Below, in pieces: positions 9,715 to 17,944 of a stretch of 64,000 nt of DNA. The stretch is from contig NZ_BCTJ01000018.1 in assembly GCF_001571225.1 (NCBI RefSeq), forward strand, positions 1 through 64,000. The letters are read 5' to 3'. Below the pieces are notes generated by a model. That model ran no database searches. It was not told where the DNA came from and was given only the letters and a program-made list of their open reading frames with translations. The position numbers and the translations under genes were made by a program. This stretch comes from Hydrogenophaga palleronii NBRC 102513 (GTDB lineage Bacteria; Pseudomonadota; Gammaproteobacteria; Burkholderiales; Burkholderiaceae_C). Position 1 is the stretch's first letter, and each line of letters begins with the position of its first letter.

Positions 9715-11513
9715 CAGGCCTCCGCCGCTGCTTCGGTGGGCGCGTCGGCGCCCAGTTGCCACAGGCGCGCGTAGCGGCCTCCCCGTCCCAGCAGTTCGGC
9801 GTGGCGCCCCTGTTCGCAAACCCTGCCGTGCTCCAGCACGACGATGTGGTCGGCGTGCATCACGGTGTCGAGCCGGTGGGCGATCACCAGCAACGTGCGG
9901 CCGGCGGCAAAAGACGACAGGGCGTTCTGGATCTGAACCTCGTTTTCGGCGTCGCTGGCAGCGGTGGCCTCGTCGAGCACCAGCACCGGCGGGTCGAGCA
10001 ACACCGCCCGCGCAATGCTCACGCGCTGGCGCTCGCCACCGGACAGCTGCGCGTCCTCGCCCACCACCGAGTCGTACCCACGCGGGAGCAGAACGATGCG
10101 TTCGTGGATGTGTGCCGCGCGCGCCGCGTCCTCCACCTCCTGCGCGCTGGCCGAGGGCCGGCCCAGGGCGATGTTCTCGCGCACCGTTGCATGGATCAGC
10201 CGCACATCCTGCAACACGAAGCCGATGCGGCGGTACAAGACGGCGCTGTGAATCTGCCGCAGGTCCACACCGCCGAGCGTGATGCGGCCCTCGGTCGGAT
10301 CGAAGAACCGCAGCAGCAGGCGCGCCAGTGTCGACTTGCCGGCGCCCGAGGCGCCGACGATGGCCGTCACCGTGCCAGGCCGCAAGCTGAGATCGATGCC
10401 CGAGAGCACCGGACTCTGCGCGTCATAGGCATATCCAACTTGCTCGAAACGCACTTCCGCGCCTTCGGGAACGCCCTGCTGCGCCGGCGCAGGCTGCTCC
10501 AGCACCGGCGTCTCCAGCAGCGCATTCACGCGCTGCGCAGCGCCCACGGCGTTGTTCAGGTCGTGTGTGATGTAGTGCAGCAGCAGCAACGGCCCCGAGA
10601 TGCCGGGCGCCACCAGGGCAAACGGCACCACGTCCACCGGCGCCATCCAGCCCAGCGCCACGAACACCGTGCCGGCCACCAGCACCAGCCCCAGCACCGC
10701 CACGGGCGCGACCAGCGCATTGGCATTGGCCATCGAGCTCACCAGCGGGCGCGTGAAGCCCTTGAAGGCCTCTGCAAAGGCATCGATCGCGTCGTGGTAG
10801 GGTCGGTGCGCCCGGCCGCGGGCACCGAAGGACTTGACCACCGGGATGCCGTCCACGAACTCCACCACCGCGTTGTTGATGCGCCCCAGGCCCGCGACGA
10901 AGGTGTCCATGTTGGCCGCGCTGGCCTTCAAGGCCTTGCGGAAAAACAGGAAAAAGCCGGGAAAGGGCAACAACGCGACGATGGCCATGCGCCAGTCCAT
11001 CAGGACCAGGTAAACCACCGAGATCAGCACCGCGCCAGCGGCGCGACCTGCAGTGGTGTAGAAGTGCGCAGTCAGTTCGTGCAGCGTGCCGACGTCGTCC
11101 TGCATCGCCTGCTTGACTTCACCCGATGCGCGGCTGGTGAACCAGCCCAGCGGCACCTGCGCCAGCCGTTGCACGGCGGCCCGGCGCAGCCCATGCGTCA
11201 GCCGGTTGTCGGCCAGGTGGGCGAGCAGCTCGGCGAGCGACACCAGCGCCATGCCGGCAAACAGACAGCACAGGCTGATGACCACGGTGCGCCAGACCTC
11301 GTCTGGTACCACGGCGGCCACCGCCGGGCCGCTGCCATCACCAAGGACGACCCCGACAATGTGCGCGATGCCCGCCAGCGGCACCAGTGTCAACATGGCG
11401 CCGACCGCGGCGATCAGCGCAGCCACGAAAAGGGTCCCGCGTATGGGGCTCAACACCCGCCCGATCGGGCCGGTGCGCTCGGGCGCAGACGGGTTGGCTT
11501 CGCGAGAACTCAT
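9714..11513 (-). CDS. Fused ABC transporter (permease plus ATPase), YbtP/IrtA-like
   Basis: A 599-residue partner of the 587-residue half-transporter, with the same order of domains: membrane part about residues 20-330, ATPase after about 350. The ATPase shows Walker A 'GASGAGKSTLA', signature 'LSGGERQRVSIARAV', Walker B 'VLVLDEATAASDAEN' and 'VIAHRLDT'. The two proteins are clearly related but diverged, as expected for a heterodimer. It is the first gene of the seven-gene operon and starts opposite the tetR-type gene. An in-frame TTG lies upstream at 11531; neither start has a convincing ribosome binding site, and ATG at 11513 is chosen by codon preference. It has no siderophore-interacting (reductase) domain such as IrtA carries. 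Confidence 0.86.
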   Translation of the reverse strand: MSSREANPSAPERTGPIGRVLSPIRGTLFVAALIAAVGAMLTLVPLAGIAHIVGVVLGDGSGPAVAAVVPDEVWRTVVISLCCLFAGMALVSLAELLAHLADNRLTHGLRRAAVQRLAQVPLGWFTSRASGEVKQAMQDDVGTLHELTAHFYTTAGRAAGAVLISVVYLVLMDWRMAIVALLPFPGFFLFFRKALKASAANMDTFVAGLGRINNAVVEFVDGIPVVKSFGARGRAHRPYHDAIDAFAEAFKGFTRPLVSSMANANALVAPVAVLGLVLVAGTVFVALGWMAPVDVVPFALVAPGISGPLLLLHYITHDLNNAVGAAQRVNALLETPVLEQPAPAQQGVPEGAEVRFEQVGYAYDAQSPVLSGIDLSLRPGTVTAIVGASGAGKSTLARLLLRFFDPTEGRITLGGVDLRQIHSAVLYRRIGFVLQDVRLIHATVRENIALGRPSASAQEVEDAARAAHIHERIVLLPRGYDSVVGEDAQLSGGERQRVSIARAVLLDPPVLVLDEATAASDAENEVQIQNALSSFAAGRTLLVIAHRLDTVMHADHIVVLEHGRVCEQGRHAELLGRGGRYARLWQLGADAPTEAAAEA

Positions 11514-11531
11514 GAAGAGGAATCGAAACAA

Positions 11532-11560
11532 GAATTACTTGCATCATACTAAACTAATTC
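11532..11560. promoter_or_regulatory. Candidate operator between the siderophore operon and the tetR-type gene
   Basis: An imperfect dyad: GAATTACT at 11532-11539 and ACTAATTC at 11553-11560 match as inverted repeats at 7 of 8 positions around a 13-base spacer. It sits in a distinctly AT-rich patch of about 30 bases in otherwise GC-rich DNA, between the two divergent genes, where a TetR-family dimer would be expected to bind and where both promoters should lie. No convincing Fur box is seen here. The assignment to the neighbouring regulator is an inference. Confidence 0.4.
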
Positions 11561-11614
11561 AGTCGAGGCAGGCCCAGGGCTGTCATGCGGCCGTTTTTGA
11601 TTCAGGAAAAACAG

Positions 11615-12241
11615 ATGATCTCCCCACCGAAAAACCCACCGACGCGGGGGCGCCCTCGCACCATCACGCGCGAGCGCATCGCCGATGCAGGCATTGCCAT
11701 CGGCCTGCCAAATGTCACTTTCGTCGGTCTGGCGGCGGCACTCGGCGTCAGCCACATGGCGCTCTACAAACACGTGCCGAGCCTGGCCGCGCTCAAGGGT
11801 CTGGTTGCCGAAGAAATTTTCAGCCGCTGGGACATTCCCAAGGGGCGTGTCGATGGGAGCGGTGGTTTGCAGGCGTACCTGACGGAGTTCACCCACTCCA
11901 TACAGACCTTCGTCAAGGCGCACCCCGGCTTGACGCCCTATGTGATCCGCCGTCTAGCGGCCACCCAACCCATGCTGGTCAAGATCGACCAACACCAGAG
12001 CCACATCGCACGCGCCTACGGCATCCCGAAGGAACAGGCGCGGTGGTTGCTCGCGACGGTGGCCTTCCATTGCATCGCCGTCGCCGACACGGTGTATTCG
12101 GTCGCGACCGAGGAACCCAAGGTGAACGCCGAGCGCGCTGCGGAAGAAGCCGAGATGGAAGCCGAGTTCCGGCAGGGCATGCACGCGCTCATCGTCGGCG
12201 CACTGCTCCTGCTGGAACGGGGTGAGGTGCTGGGCCTCTAG
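11615..12241 (+). CDS. TetR/AcrR-family transcriptional regulator
   Basis: A 208-residue TetR-type repressor. The N-terminal helix-turn-helix spans about residues 12-60 ('RGRPRTITRERIADAGIAIG', then 'VTFVGLAAALGVSHMALYKHVPSLAALKGLVAEEIF'), followed by a helical ligand domain. The start at 11615 follows AGGAAAA; an upstream in-frame ATG at 11585 is also possible. It is divergent from the siderophore uptake operon and probably controls it, using the dyad in the gap. The ligand is not known. Regulation of siderophore import by a TetR protein is less usual than by Fur or an AraC protein. It ends 25 bases from the convergent antiporter gene. Confidence 0.88.
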   Translation: MISPPKNPPTRGRPRTITRERIADAGIAIGLPNVTFVGLAAALGVSHMALYKHVPSLAALKGLVAEEIFSRWDIPKGRVDGSGGLQAYLTEFTHSIQTFVKAHPGLTPYVIRRLAATQPMLVKIDQHQSHIARAYGIPKEQARWLLATVAFHCIAVADTVYSVATEEPKVNAERAAEEAEMEAEFRQGMHALIVGALLLLERGEVLGL

Positions 12242-12265
12242 CGTCGCCGTGCGCGCAGCGGCGTT

Positions 12266-13459
12266 TCAGGGAAAGAACAGCAGCACCGAAAACACCGCAA
12301 ACAGCGCCAGGTGCATGTAGCCCTGCAGCGCCGAGCTGCGCTGACCGTTGAAGGTCAACATGCTCAGCACCAGGGTGGCGGCGAACAGCACCGTGTCCAG
12401 GTGCGACAGGCCCATGATCACCCGCTGGCCGCTCAACAGGCCAATCGCCAGCACCGCCGGCACCGTGAGCCCCACGGTGGAGACAAAAGCCCCCAGGCAG
12501 AGGTTGACGACGCGCTGCATCTCGTTGCCCAGCGCGGCGCGCACGGCGGTCAGGGATTCGGGCGTGAACACGATCAGCGCGATCAGCACACCACTCACCG
12601 CCACCGGCGCACCGGCCGCGGCGATGCCGTAGTCCAGCACCACGGCCAGGTGGTGGCCCAGCAGCACGATGGGCACGATCATGGCCAGCAACAGCAGTGC
12701 ATGCACCCAGATGGCGGTGCGGCTGCCGGTGCCCGAAACGCGCGCGGCGTGCGCATCGGTCTCTGGCCTTCGGGGCACCCGCTCCATGTGGCGCACCACC
12801 ATGGCCCCCGGCGGCGGCTGCACGAACAGACGCTTGTGGCTGCCCACCTGCTGCCAGAGAAACACCGCATACAGCACTGCGGTGAGCACGCCGATGCCGA
12901 TTGCCTGCCCGGTGCCGAACTCGCCCGGTGTGCTGGTGAACTTGGGCAGCACCAGCGCCACCGTGGTCAGCAACGCGATCATCGACAGGTAGGCGGTGGC
13001 GCCATGCGCGTTGAACTCCTGCTCGCCGTGCCGCGCCCCGCCGGCGATCAGGCAGAGGCCGATCACCAGGTTCAGGATGATCATCATCACGGCGAAGATG
13101 GAGTCGCGCGCGATGGTGGCCGACTCGCCCGGCCCGAGCAACACCGAGGCGATCAGGATCACCTCGATCGACACGATGGACAAGGTGAGGATCAGCGTGC
13201 CGTAGGGCTCACCCAGCTTGTGGGCCAGGTAGTCGGCTTCGCGCACCACGCCGAAGGATGCCGCGACGATGGTGGACAGCAGCAGCGCAAACGCGCCAGC
13301 GGCCACGCCGGGTGAGAGCGGCGCGGCCAGCCAGCGGGCGCCGTAAACCGTGAACAGCCCGACCACCAGCCAGGCAGCGAACAACAGGGCCCAGGTGCGC
13401 GGCGTGACATGCCGTTCGCGGCGGGTGGTGGTGTTGTGGACGGGGGTGCCGGGCTTCAT
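12266..13459 (-). CDS. Calcium (cation)/proton antiporter, ChaA family
   Basis: A 397-residue inner-membrane protein with about eleven hydrophobic segments in two homologous halves, as in the CaCA superfamily. The alpha-repeat signatures are visible: 'GTLILTLSIVSIEVILIASVLL' in the first half and 'VFTPESLTAVRAALGNEMQRVVNLCLGAFVSTVGLTVPAVLAIG' in the second, each with the key acidic residue. It would exchange Ca2+ (or Na+/K+) for protons. The ATG at 13459 follows AAGGGG eight bases upstream; an in-frame extension to 13582 is not supported. It has a long untranslated leader of about 190 bases if the TATAAT at 13648-13653 (minus strand) is used, and that leader contains a repeated hairpin. Confidence 0.87.
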   Translation of the reverse strand: MKPGTPVHNTTTRRERHVTPRTWALLFAAWLVVGLFTVYGARWLAAPLSPGVAAGAFALLLSTIVAASFGVVREADYLAHKLGEPYGTLILTLSIVSIEVILIASVLLGPGESATIARDSIFAVMMIILNLVIGLCLIAGGARHGEQEFNAHGATAYLSMIALLTTVALVLPKFTSTPGEFGTGQAIGIGVLTAVLYAVFLWQQVGSHKRLFVQPPPGAMVVRHMERVPRRPETDAHAARVSGTGSRTAIWVHALLLLAMIVPIVLLGHHLAVVLDYGIAAAGAPVAVSGVLIALIVFTPESLTAVRAALGNEMQRVVNLCLGAFVSTVGLTVPAVLAIGLLSGQRVIMGLSHLDTVLFAATLVLSMLTFNGQRSSALQGYMHLALFAVFSVLLFFP

Positions 13460-13568
13460 GCGCGAACCCCTTGCGGGTTCACACGGCGCGCGCGTGGGCG
13501 CAACGGACAGGTAGGGGTCGGGTGGGAGGGAAAGATCGAGGCCATGGCACTCACTTGGACAAGCAGTG

Positions 13569-13612
13569 CGGGGTCGTCCCACGCGGAAAAAACGCTGCGC
13601 CGGGGTCGTCCC
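13569..13612 (-). repeat. Twice-repeated 12-base hairpin element in the antiporter leader
   Basis: The 12-mer CGGGGTCGTCCC occurs exactly at 13569-13580 and again at 13601-13612, 32 bases apart, between the CBS-domain gene and the antiporter gene. Read on the minus strand each copy can fold as a short GGGG/CCCC hairpin with an ACGA loop, and each is flanked by a related G/C-rich arm. A TATAAT hexamer on the minus strand at 13648-13653 would place both in the 5' leader of the antiporter mRNA, but no good -35 box is seen. The remaining bases between 13460 and 13714 hold no gene that I can support. Confidence 0.4.
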
Positions 13613-13714
13613 CGGGCTCGGCCCGCGCAGGCCGCGCGAGCCGCCCGATTATAGGAAGCGCGCTGCTCACGGCAGCGCACCAAGGGTGCCAGCGCAGATG
13701 CAGATGGGGCGCCG

Positions 13715-13743
13715 CAAAACAAACGCCCCGGCAAGCGGGGCGT
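13715..13743 (-). terminator. Rho-independent terminator of the CBS-domain gene
   Basis: A perfect 8-base-pair stem (ACGCCCCG at 13723-13730, CGGGGCGT at 13736-13743) with a five-base loop. On the minus strand it is followed by TTTGTTTTG. It lies 28 bases after the stop of the CBS-domain gene. Confidence 0.85.
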
Positions 13744-13771
13744 CAGACACGTTGGCGAGGCGGTTGCCGGC

Positions 13772-14245
13772 TCAGGGAAAGTTCGGCTCGTTCTTGGTCG
13801 ATTCCGACTCTTCTTCCGGCCAGTCTCGGATGTAGGCCTTGAGCATCTTGTTCTCGAAGTTCTGGCTGTCCACCACAGCCTTGGCCACGTCGTAGAAACT
13901 GATCACCCCCATCAGCATCTTGTTGTCCATCACCGGCATGTAGCGGGTATGGCGCTCCAGCATCATGGGCCGCACCTGCTCCAGCTCGGTCTGCGGCGTG
14001 CAGGTCATGGGGTGGTCGTCCATCACGGTGCGCACCGTCTTGCCACCCAGCGAGCCACCGTTGGCCGCCAGGGTGTGGATGACTTCGCGGAAGGTCAGCA
14101 TGCCGACCAGGTCGCCGTGTTCGATCACGGCCAGCGAGCCGATGTCGAATTGCGACATGGTCTCGATCGCGCGCTCCAGGCTTTCCTGGGGTTGAACGGT
14201 GTAGAGCGTGCCTCCCTTGACGCGCAGGATGTCGCTGACTTTCAT
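13772..14245 (-). CDS. CBS-domain protein
   Basis: A 157-residue soluble protein made of two CBS domains: about residues 1-62 ('VQPQESLERAIETMSQFDIGSLAVIEHGDLVGMLTFREVI') and 75-135 ('MMLERHTRYMPVMDNKMLMGVISFYDVAKAVV'), with a short charged tail. Paired CBS domains bind adenosine nucleotides and act as energy sensors in other proteins; a free-standing pair has no fixed role. The start at 14245 is supported by GAGAGGAG eight bases upstream. It is divergent from metY and ends at a clear terminator, so it is a single-gene unit. Confidence 0.92.
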   Translation of the reverse strand: MKVSDILRVKGGTLYTVQPQESLERAIETMSQFDIGSLAVIEHGDLVGMLTFREVIHTLAANGGSLGGKTVRTVMDDHPMTCTPQTELEQVRPMMLERHTRYMPVMDNKMLMGVISFYDVAKAVVDSQNFENKMLKAYIRDWPEEESESTKNEPNFP

Positions 14246-14375
14246 GGCTGTGCTCCTCTCGGTTCCGAATGTGTCCCCCATGGGGCAGGGGTGCTGACAA
14301 TATAGCCCACAATAGAAATCAAAACCACCGCGCAAGCCTTGCCGGCCGCGGCGAAAACAACCTCTGGAGACTCCC

Positions 14376-15686
14376 ATGTCCGGTTACTCAGACCCTGGTT
14401 TTGACACGCTCGCCCTGCACGCGGGCGCGGCCCCAGACCCGGCCACCGGCGCGCGCGCCGTGCCGATCCACCTCACCACTTCGTTCGTCTTCGAGTCCAG
14501 CGACCACGCGGCCGCGCTGTTCAACCTCGAACGCGCGGGCCATGTGTACAGCCGCATCAGCAACCCGACCAACGCGGTGTTCGAGCAGCGCATGGCAGCG
14601 CTGGAGGGCGGCATCGGCGCCATCGCCACGGCCAGCGGCCAGGCCGCGCTGCACCTGGCCATTGCCACGCTCATGGGCGCGGGCTCGCACATCGTGGCGA
14701 GCACCGCCCTGTACGGCGGCAGCCAGAACCTGCTGCACTACACGCTGCGCCGCTTCGGCATCGAGACCACTTTCGTCAAGCCCGGCGACATCGACGGCTG
14801 GCGCGCCGCGGTGCGGCCCGACACCAAACTGTTCTTCGGCGAGACCGTGGGCAACCCGGGGCTGGACGTGCTGGACATCCCCACCGTGTCGCAGATCGCG
14901 CACGAGGCCGGCGTGCCCCTGCTGGTGGACTCGACGCTGACCACGCCCTACCTCGTCAAACCGTTCGAGCTGGGCGCGGACATCGTCTACCACTCGGCCA
15001 CCAAGTTCCTCAGCGGCCACGGCACCGTCATCGGTGGCGTGGTGGTGGACGCCGGCAGTTTCGACTGGGAGAAGTCGGGCAAATTCCCCGAACTCACCGA
15101 GGCCTACGAAGGCTTCCACAACATGGTGTTCAGCGAGGAGAGCACGGTGGGCGCCTTCCTGCTGCGCGCGCGCCGCGAAGGCCTGCGCGACTTCGGCGCC
15201 TGCATGAGCCCGCACAGCGCCTGGCTGATCCTGCAAGGGATCGAGACGCTCTCGCTGCGCATGGACCGCCACATGGGCAACACCGAGAAGGTGGTGCAGT
15301 TCCTCGCCAGCCACCCGCTGGTGGGCCGCGTCGGCCACCCGCTGCTCGAGAGCCACCCCAGCCACGCGCTGGCCGAGAAGCTGCTGCGCTTCGGCGCCAA
15401 GGGCGCGGGTTCGGTGTTCAGCTTCGACATCAAGGGCAGCCGTGCACAGGGCAAGGCCTTCATCGAAGCGCTCAAGATCTTCAGCCACCTCGCCAACGTG
15501 GGCGACTGCCGCTCGCTGGTGATCCACCCGGCCAGCACCACCCACTTCCGCATGAGCGACGAAGCCCTGGCGGCCGGCGGCATCGGCCCCGGCACCATCC
15601 GCCTGTCGATCGGCCTGGAAGACCCGGACGATCTGATCGACGACCTGAAACGCGCGCTGAAAGCCGCCGAGAAAGCAGGAGCCTGA
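14376..15686 (+). CDS. metY: O-acetylhomoserine (or O-succinylhomoserine) sulfhydrylase
   Basis: A 436-residue PLP enzyme of the Cys/Met metabolism family. The PLP lysine is K210 in 'SATKFLSGHG', and the cofactor loop 'SGQAALHLAI' is present. The length and the block 'YEGFHNMVFSEESTVGAFLLRARREGLRDFGACMSPHSAWL' are those of the long O-acetylhomoserine sulfhydrylase (MetY) branch rather than of cystathionine gamma-synthase or MetZ (about 400 residues). It makes homocysteine from an acylated homoserine and sulfide in methionine synthesis. A GGAG lies before the ATG. It is followed after two bases by a hydrolase gene and then a P450, so all three are probably co-transcribed. The acyl group preferred cannot be decided from the sequence. 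Confidence 0.9.
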   Translation: MSGYSDPGFDTLALHAGAAPDPATGARAVPIHLTTSFVFESSDHAAALFNLERAGHVYSRISNPTNAVFEQRMAALEGGIGAIATASGQAALHLAIATLMGAGSHIVASTALYGGSQNLLHYTLRRFGIETTFVKPGDIDGWRAAVRPDTKLFFGETVGNPGLDVLDIPTVSQIAHEAGVPLLVDSTLTTPYLVKPFELGADIVYHSATKFLSGHGTVIGGVVVDAGSFDWEKSGKFPELTEAYEGFHNMVFSEESTVGAFLLRARREGLRDFGACMSPHSAWLILQGIETLSLRMDRHMGNTEKVVQFLASHPLVGRVGHPLLESHPSHALAEKLLRFGAKGAGSVFSFDIKGSRAQGKAFIEALKIFSHLANVGDCRSLVIHPASTTHFRMSDEALAAGGIGPGTIRLSIGLEDPDDLIDDLKRALKAAEKAGA

Positions 15687-15688
15687 CC

Positions 15689-16507
15689 ATGTACCTGCAA
15701 GTCAACGGCGCCAGCACCTACTGCTACACCGGCGGCAAGCCATTCGATGCCGCGAAACCGACCGTGGTCTTCATCCACGGCGTGCTCAACGACCACAGCG
15801 TCTGGGGCCTGCAGAGCCGCTACCTCGCCCACCACGGCTGGAACGTGCTGGCGGTGGACCTGCCCGGCCACTGCAAGAGCGAGGGCGAAGCGCCTGCCTC
15901 GGTCGAGGATGCGGCGGCCTTCATCGCCGCCCTGCTCGACGCGGCCGGTGTGCAGACCGCGGCACTGGTCGGCCACAGCTGGGGCTCGCTGATCGCACTC
16001 GAAGCCGCGGCCCGCCTGAAGGAGCGTGTGAGCCACCTGGTGCTGGTGGGCACCGCCTACCCCATGAAGGTGTCGCCCGCGCTCATCGAGTCTTCGCTCA
16101 ACGAGCCCGAAACGGCTCTGAAGATGGTCAACGTGTTCAGCCGCAGCACCCTGGCCGCACCGCCCTCCGCGCTCGGCCCGGGCACCTGGGTCTATGGCGC
16201 CGGCATGGCGCTGGGCCGGCGGGTGTTGCGCAGCAATGCCCAGGTAAACGTGTTCCACCGTGGCTTCGTGGCTTGCGACAGTTACGCCGGCGGCGAAGCG
16301 GCCATCGCGCAGATCACCTGCCCGGTGCTGTTCCTGCTCGGCGGCCAGGACCAGATGACGCAGCCCAAAGCCGCGCAGTTGCTGATGCAGACCGCGCGCG
16401 CGGCCGGCAAGGCGGTGAGCACGAGCACGCTGCCGGTGGGCCACCACCAGATGACGGAAACACCGGACGCGACCCTGTTCGCCATCCGCGACTTCCTCGC
16501 CCGCTGA
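15689..16507 (+). CDS. Alpha/beta hydrolase
   Basis: A 272-residue alpha/beta-fold hydrolase. The oxyanion region is 'VVFIHGVLNDHSVWG', the nucleophile Ser97 lies in 'VGHSWGS', and the acid and histidine of the triad fit 'FLLGGQDQMT' and 'VGHHQM'. It starts two bases after the metY stop and ends 14 bases before the P450 gene. An esterase or lactonase-like role is family-level knowledge; the substrate is not known. The histidine of the triad lies in a double-His 'GHHQM', as in many haloperoxidase/esterase-like members. Confidence 0.88.
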   Translation: MYLQVNGASTYCYTGGKPFDAAKPTVVFIHGVLNDHSVWGLQSRYLAHHGWNVLAVDLPGHCKSEGEAPASVEDAAAFIAALLDAAGVQTAALVGHSWGSLIALEAAARLKERVSHLVLVGTAYPMKVSPALIESSLNEPETALKMVNVFSRSTLAAPPSALGPGTWVYGAGMALGRRVLRSNAQVNVFHRGFVACDSYAGGEAAIAQITCPVLFLLGGQDQMTQPKAAQLLMQTARAAGKAVSTSTLPVGHHQMTETPDATLFAIRDFLAR

Positions 16508-16521
16508 CACACGCCACCGCG

Positions 16522-17805
16522 ATGCTGGCCGACGCGATCACGCCACCGATGGACCGCCAGCGCGCGCAGGCGATTGCAGACACGTTCGACCTGCGCGCCC
16601 TGCCGGCCGACTTTCTGGCCAACCCCTACCCGGTGTATGCCGCGCTGCGCGAGCAGCAGCCGGTGCGCCGCATGCCGGATGGCTCGGTGTTCCTCACGCG
16701 CTGCGCCGACCTGATGGCGGTGTACCGCGACGCGCAGGCCTTCAGCTCCGACAAGCATGTGGAGTTCGCGCCCAAGTACGGCACGGGTTCGGCGCTGTTT
16801 CAGCACCACACCACCAGCCTGGTGTTCAACGACCCGCCGCTGCACACCCGCGTGCGCCGCCTCATCATGGGCGCGCTCACGCGCCGCGCCATCGCAGAGA
16901 TGGAGCCCGGCCTGGTGAGCCTGGTCAACCAGCTGCTTGACCAGATTGCGGCGCGCGGCGGCGGTGACCTGATCGAAGATTTCGCCTCGGCCATTCCGGT
17001 CGAGATCATCGGCAACCTGCTCGACGTGCCGCACCCAGACCGCGGCCCGCTGCGCGCCTGGTCGCTCGCCATCCTGGGTGCGCTGGAGCCCACGCTCAGC
17101 GCGCAGCAAGAGGCCGCCGGCAATGCGGCCGTGACCGAGATGACCGACTACCTGCGCACGCTCGTGGCCGCACGCCGGCGCCAACCGGGCGACCCGGAGC
17201 GCGACGTGCTCACGCGCCTGATCCAGGGCGAAACGGGTGGCGAACAGCTGAGCGAGGTGGAGCTGCTGCAGAACTGCATCTTCCTGCTCAACGCCGGCCA
17301 CGAAACCACCACCAACCTGATCGGCAACGGCCTGATCCTGCTGCAGGAATTCCCGGCCGCGCGCGCCGGCCTGCTGCACGCGCTGCAACAGACCTCAGGC
17401 AATGCCGATGCCGAAGAAGCCGTGCTCGACCGTGCGGTCGACGAGTTCCTGCGCTTCGAACCGTCCAACCAGTTGGGCAACCGCCGCGTGCTGAAAGACA
17501 CCCAGGTGGGCGGCGTGGACCTGCCGGCCGGCACGCTGGTGACGCTCTGCATCGCCGCCGCCAACCGCGACCCGGCGCAGTTCAGCGAGCCCGAAACACT
17601 GAAGCTCGCACGCGAAGGCAACAAGCACCTGGCCTTCGGTTTCGGCATCCACCAATGCGCCGGTCTGAGCCTGGCGCGGCTCGAAGGCCGCATCGCCATC
17701 GGCCAGTTCCTGCGGCGCTTTCCGGACTACCGCCTGAGCGAAGCGCCCACGCGCGGCGGGCGGGCGCGGTTCCGCGGCTTTCTGCGCGCGCCGTTCAGCG
17801 TCTGA
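16522..17805 (+). CDS. Cytochrome P450
   Basis: A 427-residue soluble bacterial cytochrome P450. The heme ligand Cys379 lies in 'FGFGIHQCAG', the oxygen-activation threonines in the I-helix 'AGHETTTN' (residues 258-264), and the K-helix ExxR is E308-R311. There is no membrane anchor, so it needs separate ferredoxin/reductase partners, and none are encoded nearby. The ATG at 16522 is 14 bases after the hydrolase stop; a second in-frame ATG at 16549 is possible. A much longer in-frame extension lies within the hydrolase gene and is ignored. The position behind metY and a hydrolase does not reveal a substrate; CYP family assignment would need a search. Confidence 0.93.
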   Translation: MLADAITPPMDRQRAQAIADTFDLRALPADFLANPYPVYAALREQQPVRRMPDGSVFLTRCADLMAVYRDAQAFSSDKHVEFAPKYGTGSALFQHHTTSLVFNDPPLHTRVRRLIMGALTRRAIAEMEPGLVSLVNQLLDQIAARGGGDLIEDFASAIPVEIIGNLLDVPHPDRGPLRAWSLAILGALEPTLSAQQEAAGNAAVTEMTDYLRTLVAARRRQPGDPERDVLTRLIQGETGGEQLSEVELLQNCIFLLNAGHETTTNLIGNGLILLQEFPAARAGLLHALQQTSGNADAEEAVLDRAVDEFLRFEPSNQLGNRRVLKDTQVGGVDLPAGTLVTLCIAAANRDPAQFSEPETLKLAREGNKHLAFGFGIHQCAGLSLARLEGRIAIGQFLRRFPDYRLSEAPTRGGRARFRGFLRAPFSV

Positions 17806-17944
17806 TTTCAAGACGGTTCGGAAAAGACCGTCAAAAACGTTGACACCCTCGCAAATTCGGTGATGAAATAGATGTAAGCAAAGGTTAACCGAGGGCGGAA
17901 AATCCCCGCGCGACCAGCCAGCAACTCTTTTAGTCGGGGGGCGC

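Noticed and set aside
11514-11614. Fur box upstream of the siderophore operon
   Set aside because: The AT-rich patch has only partial similarity to the 19-base Fur consensus; the dyad fits a TetR operator better.
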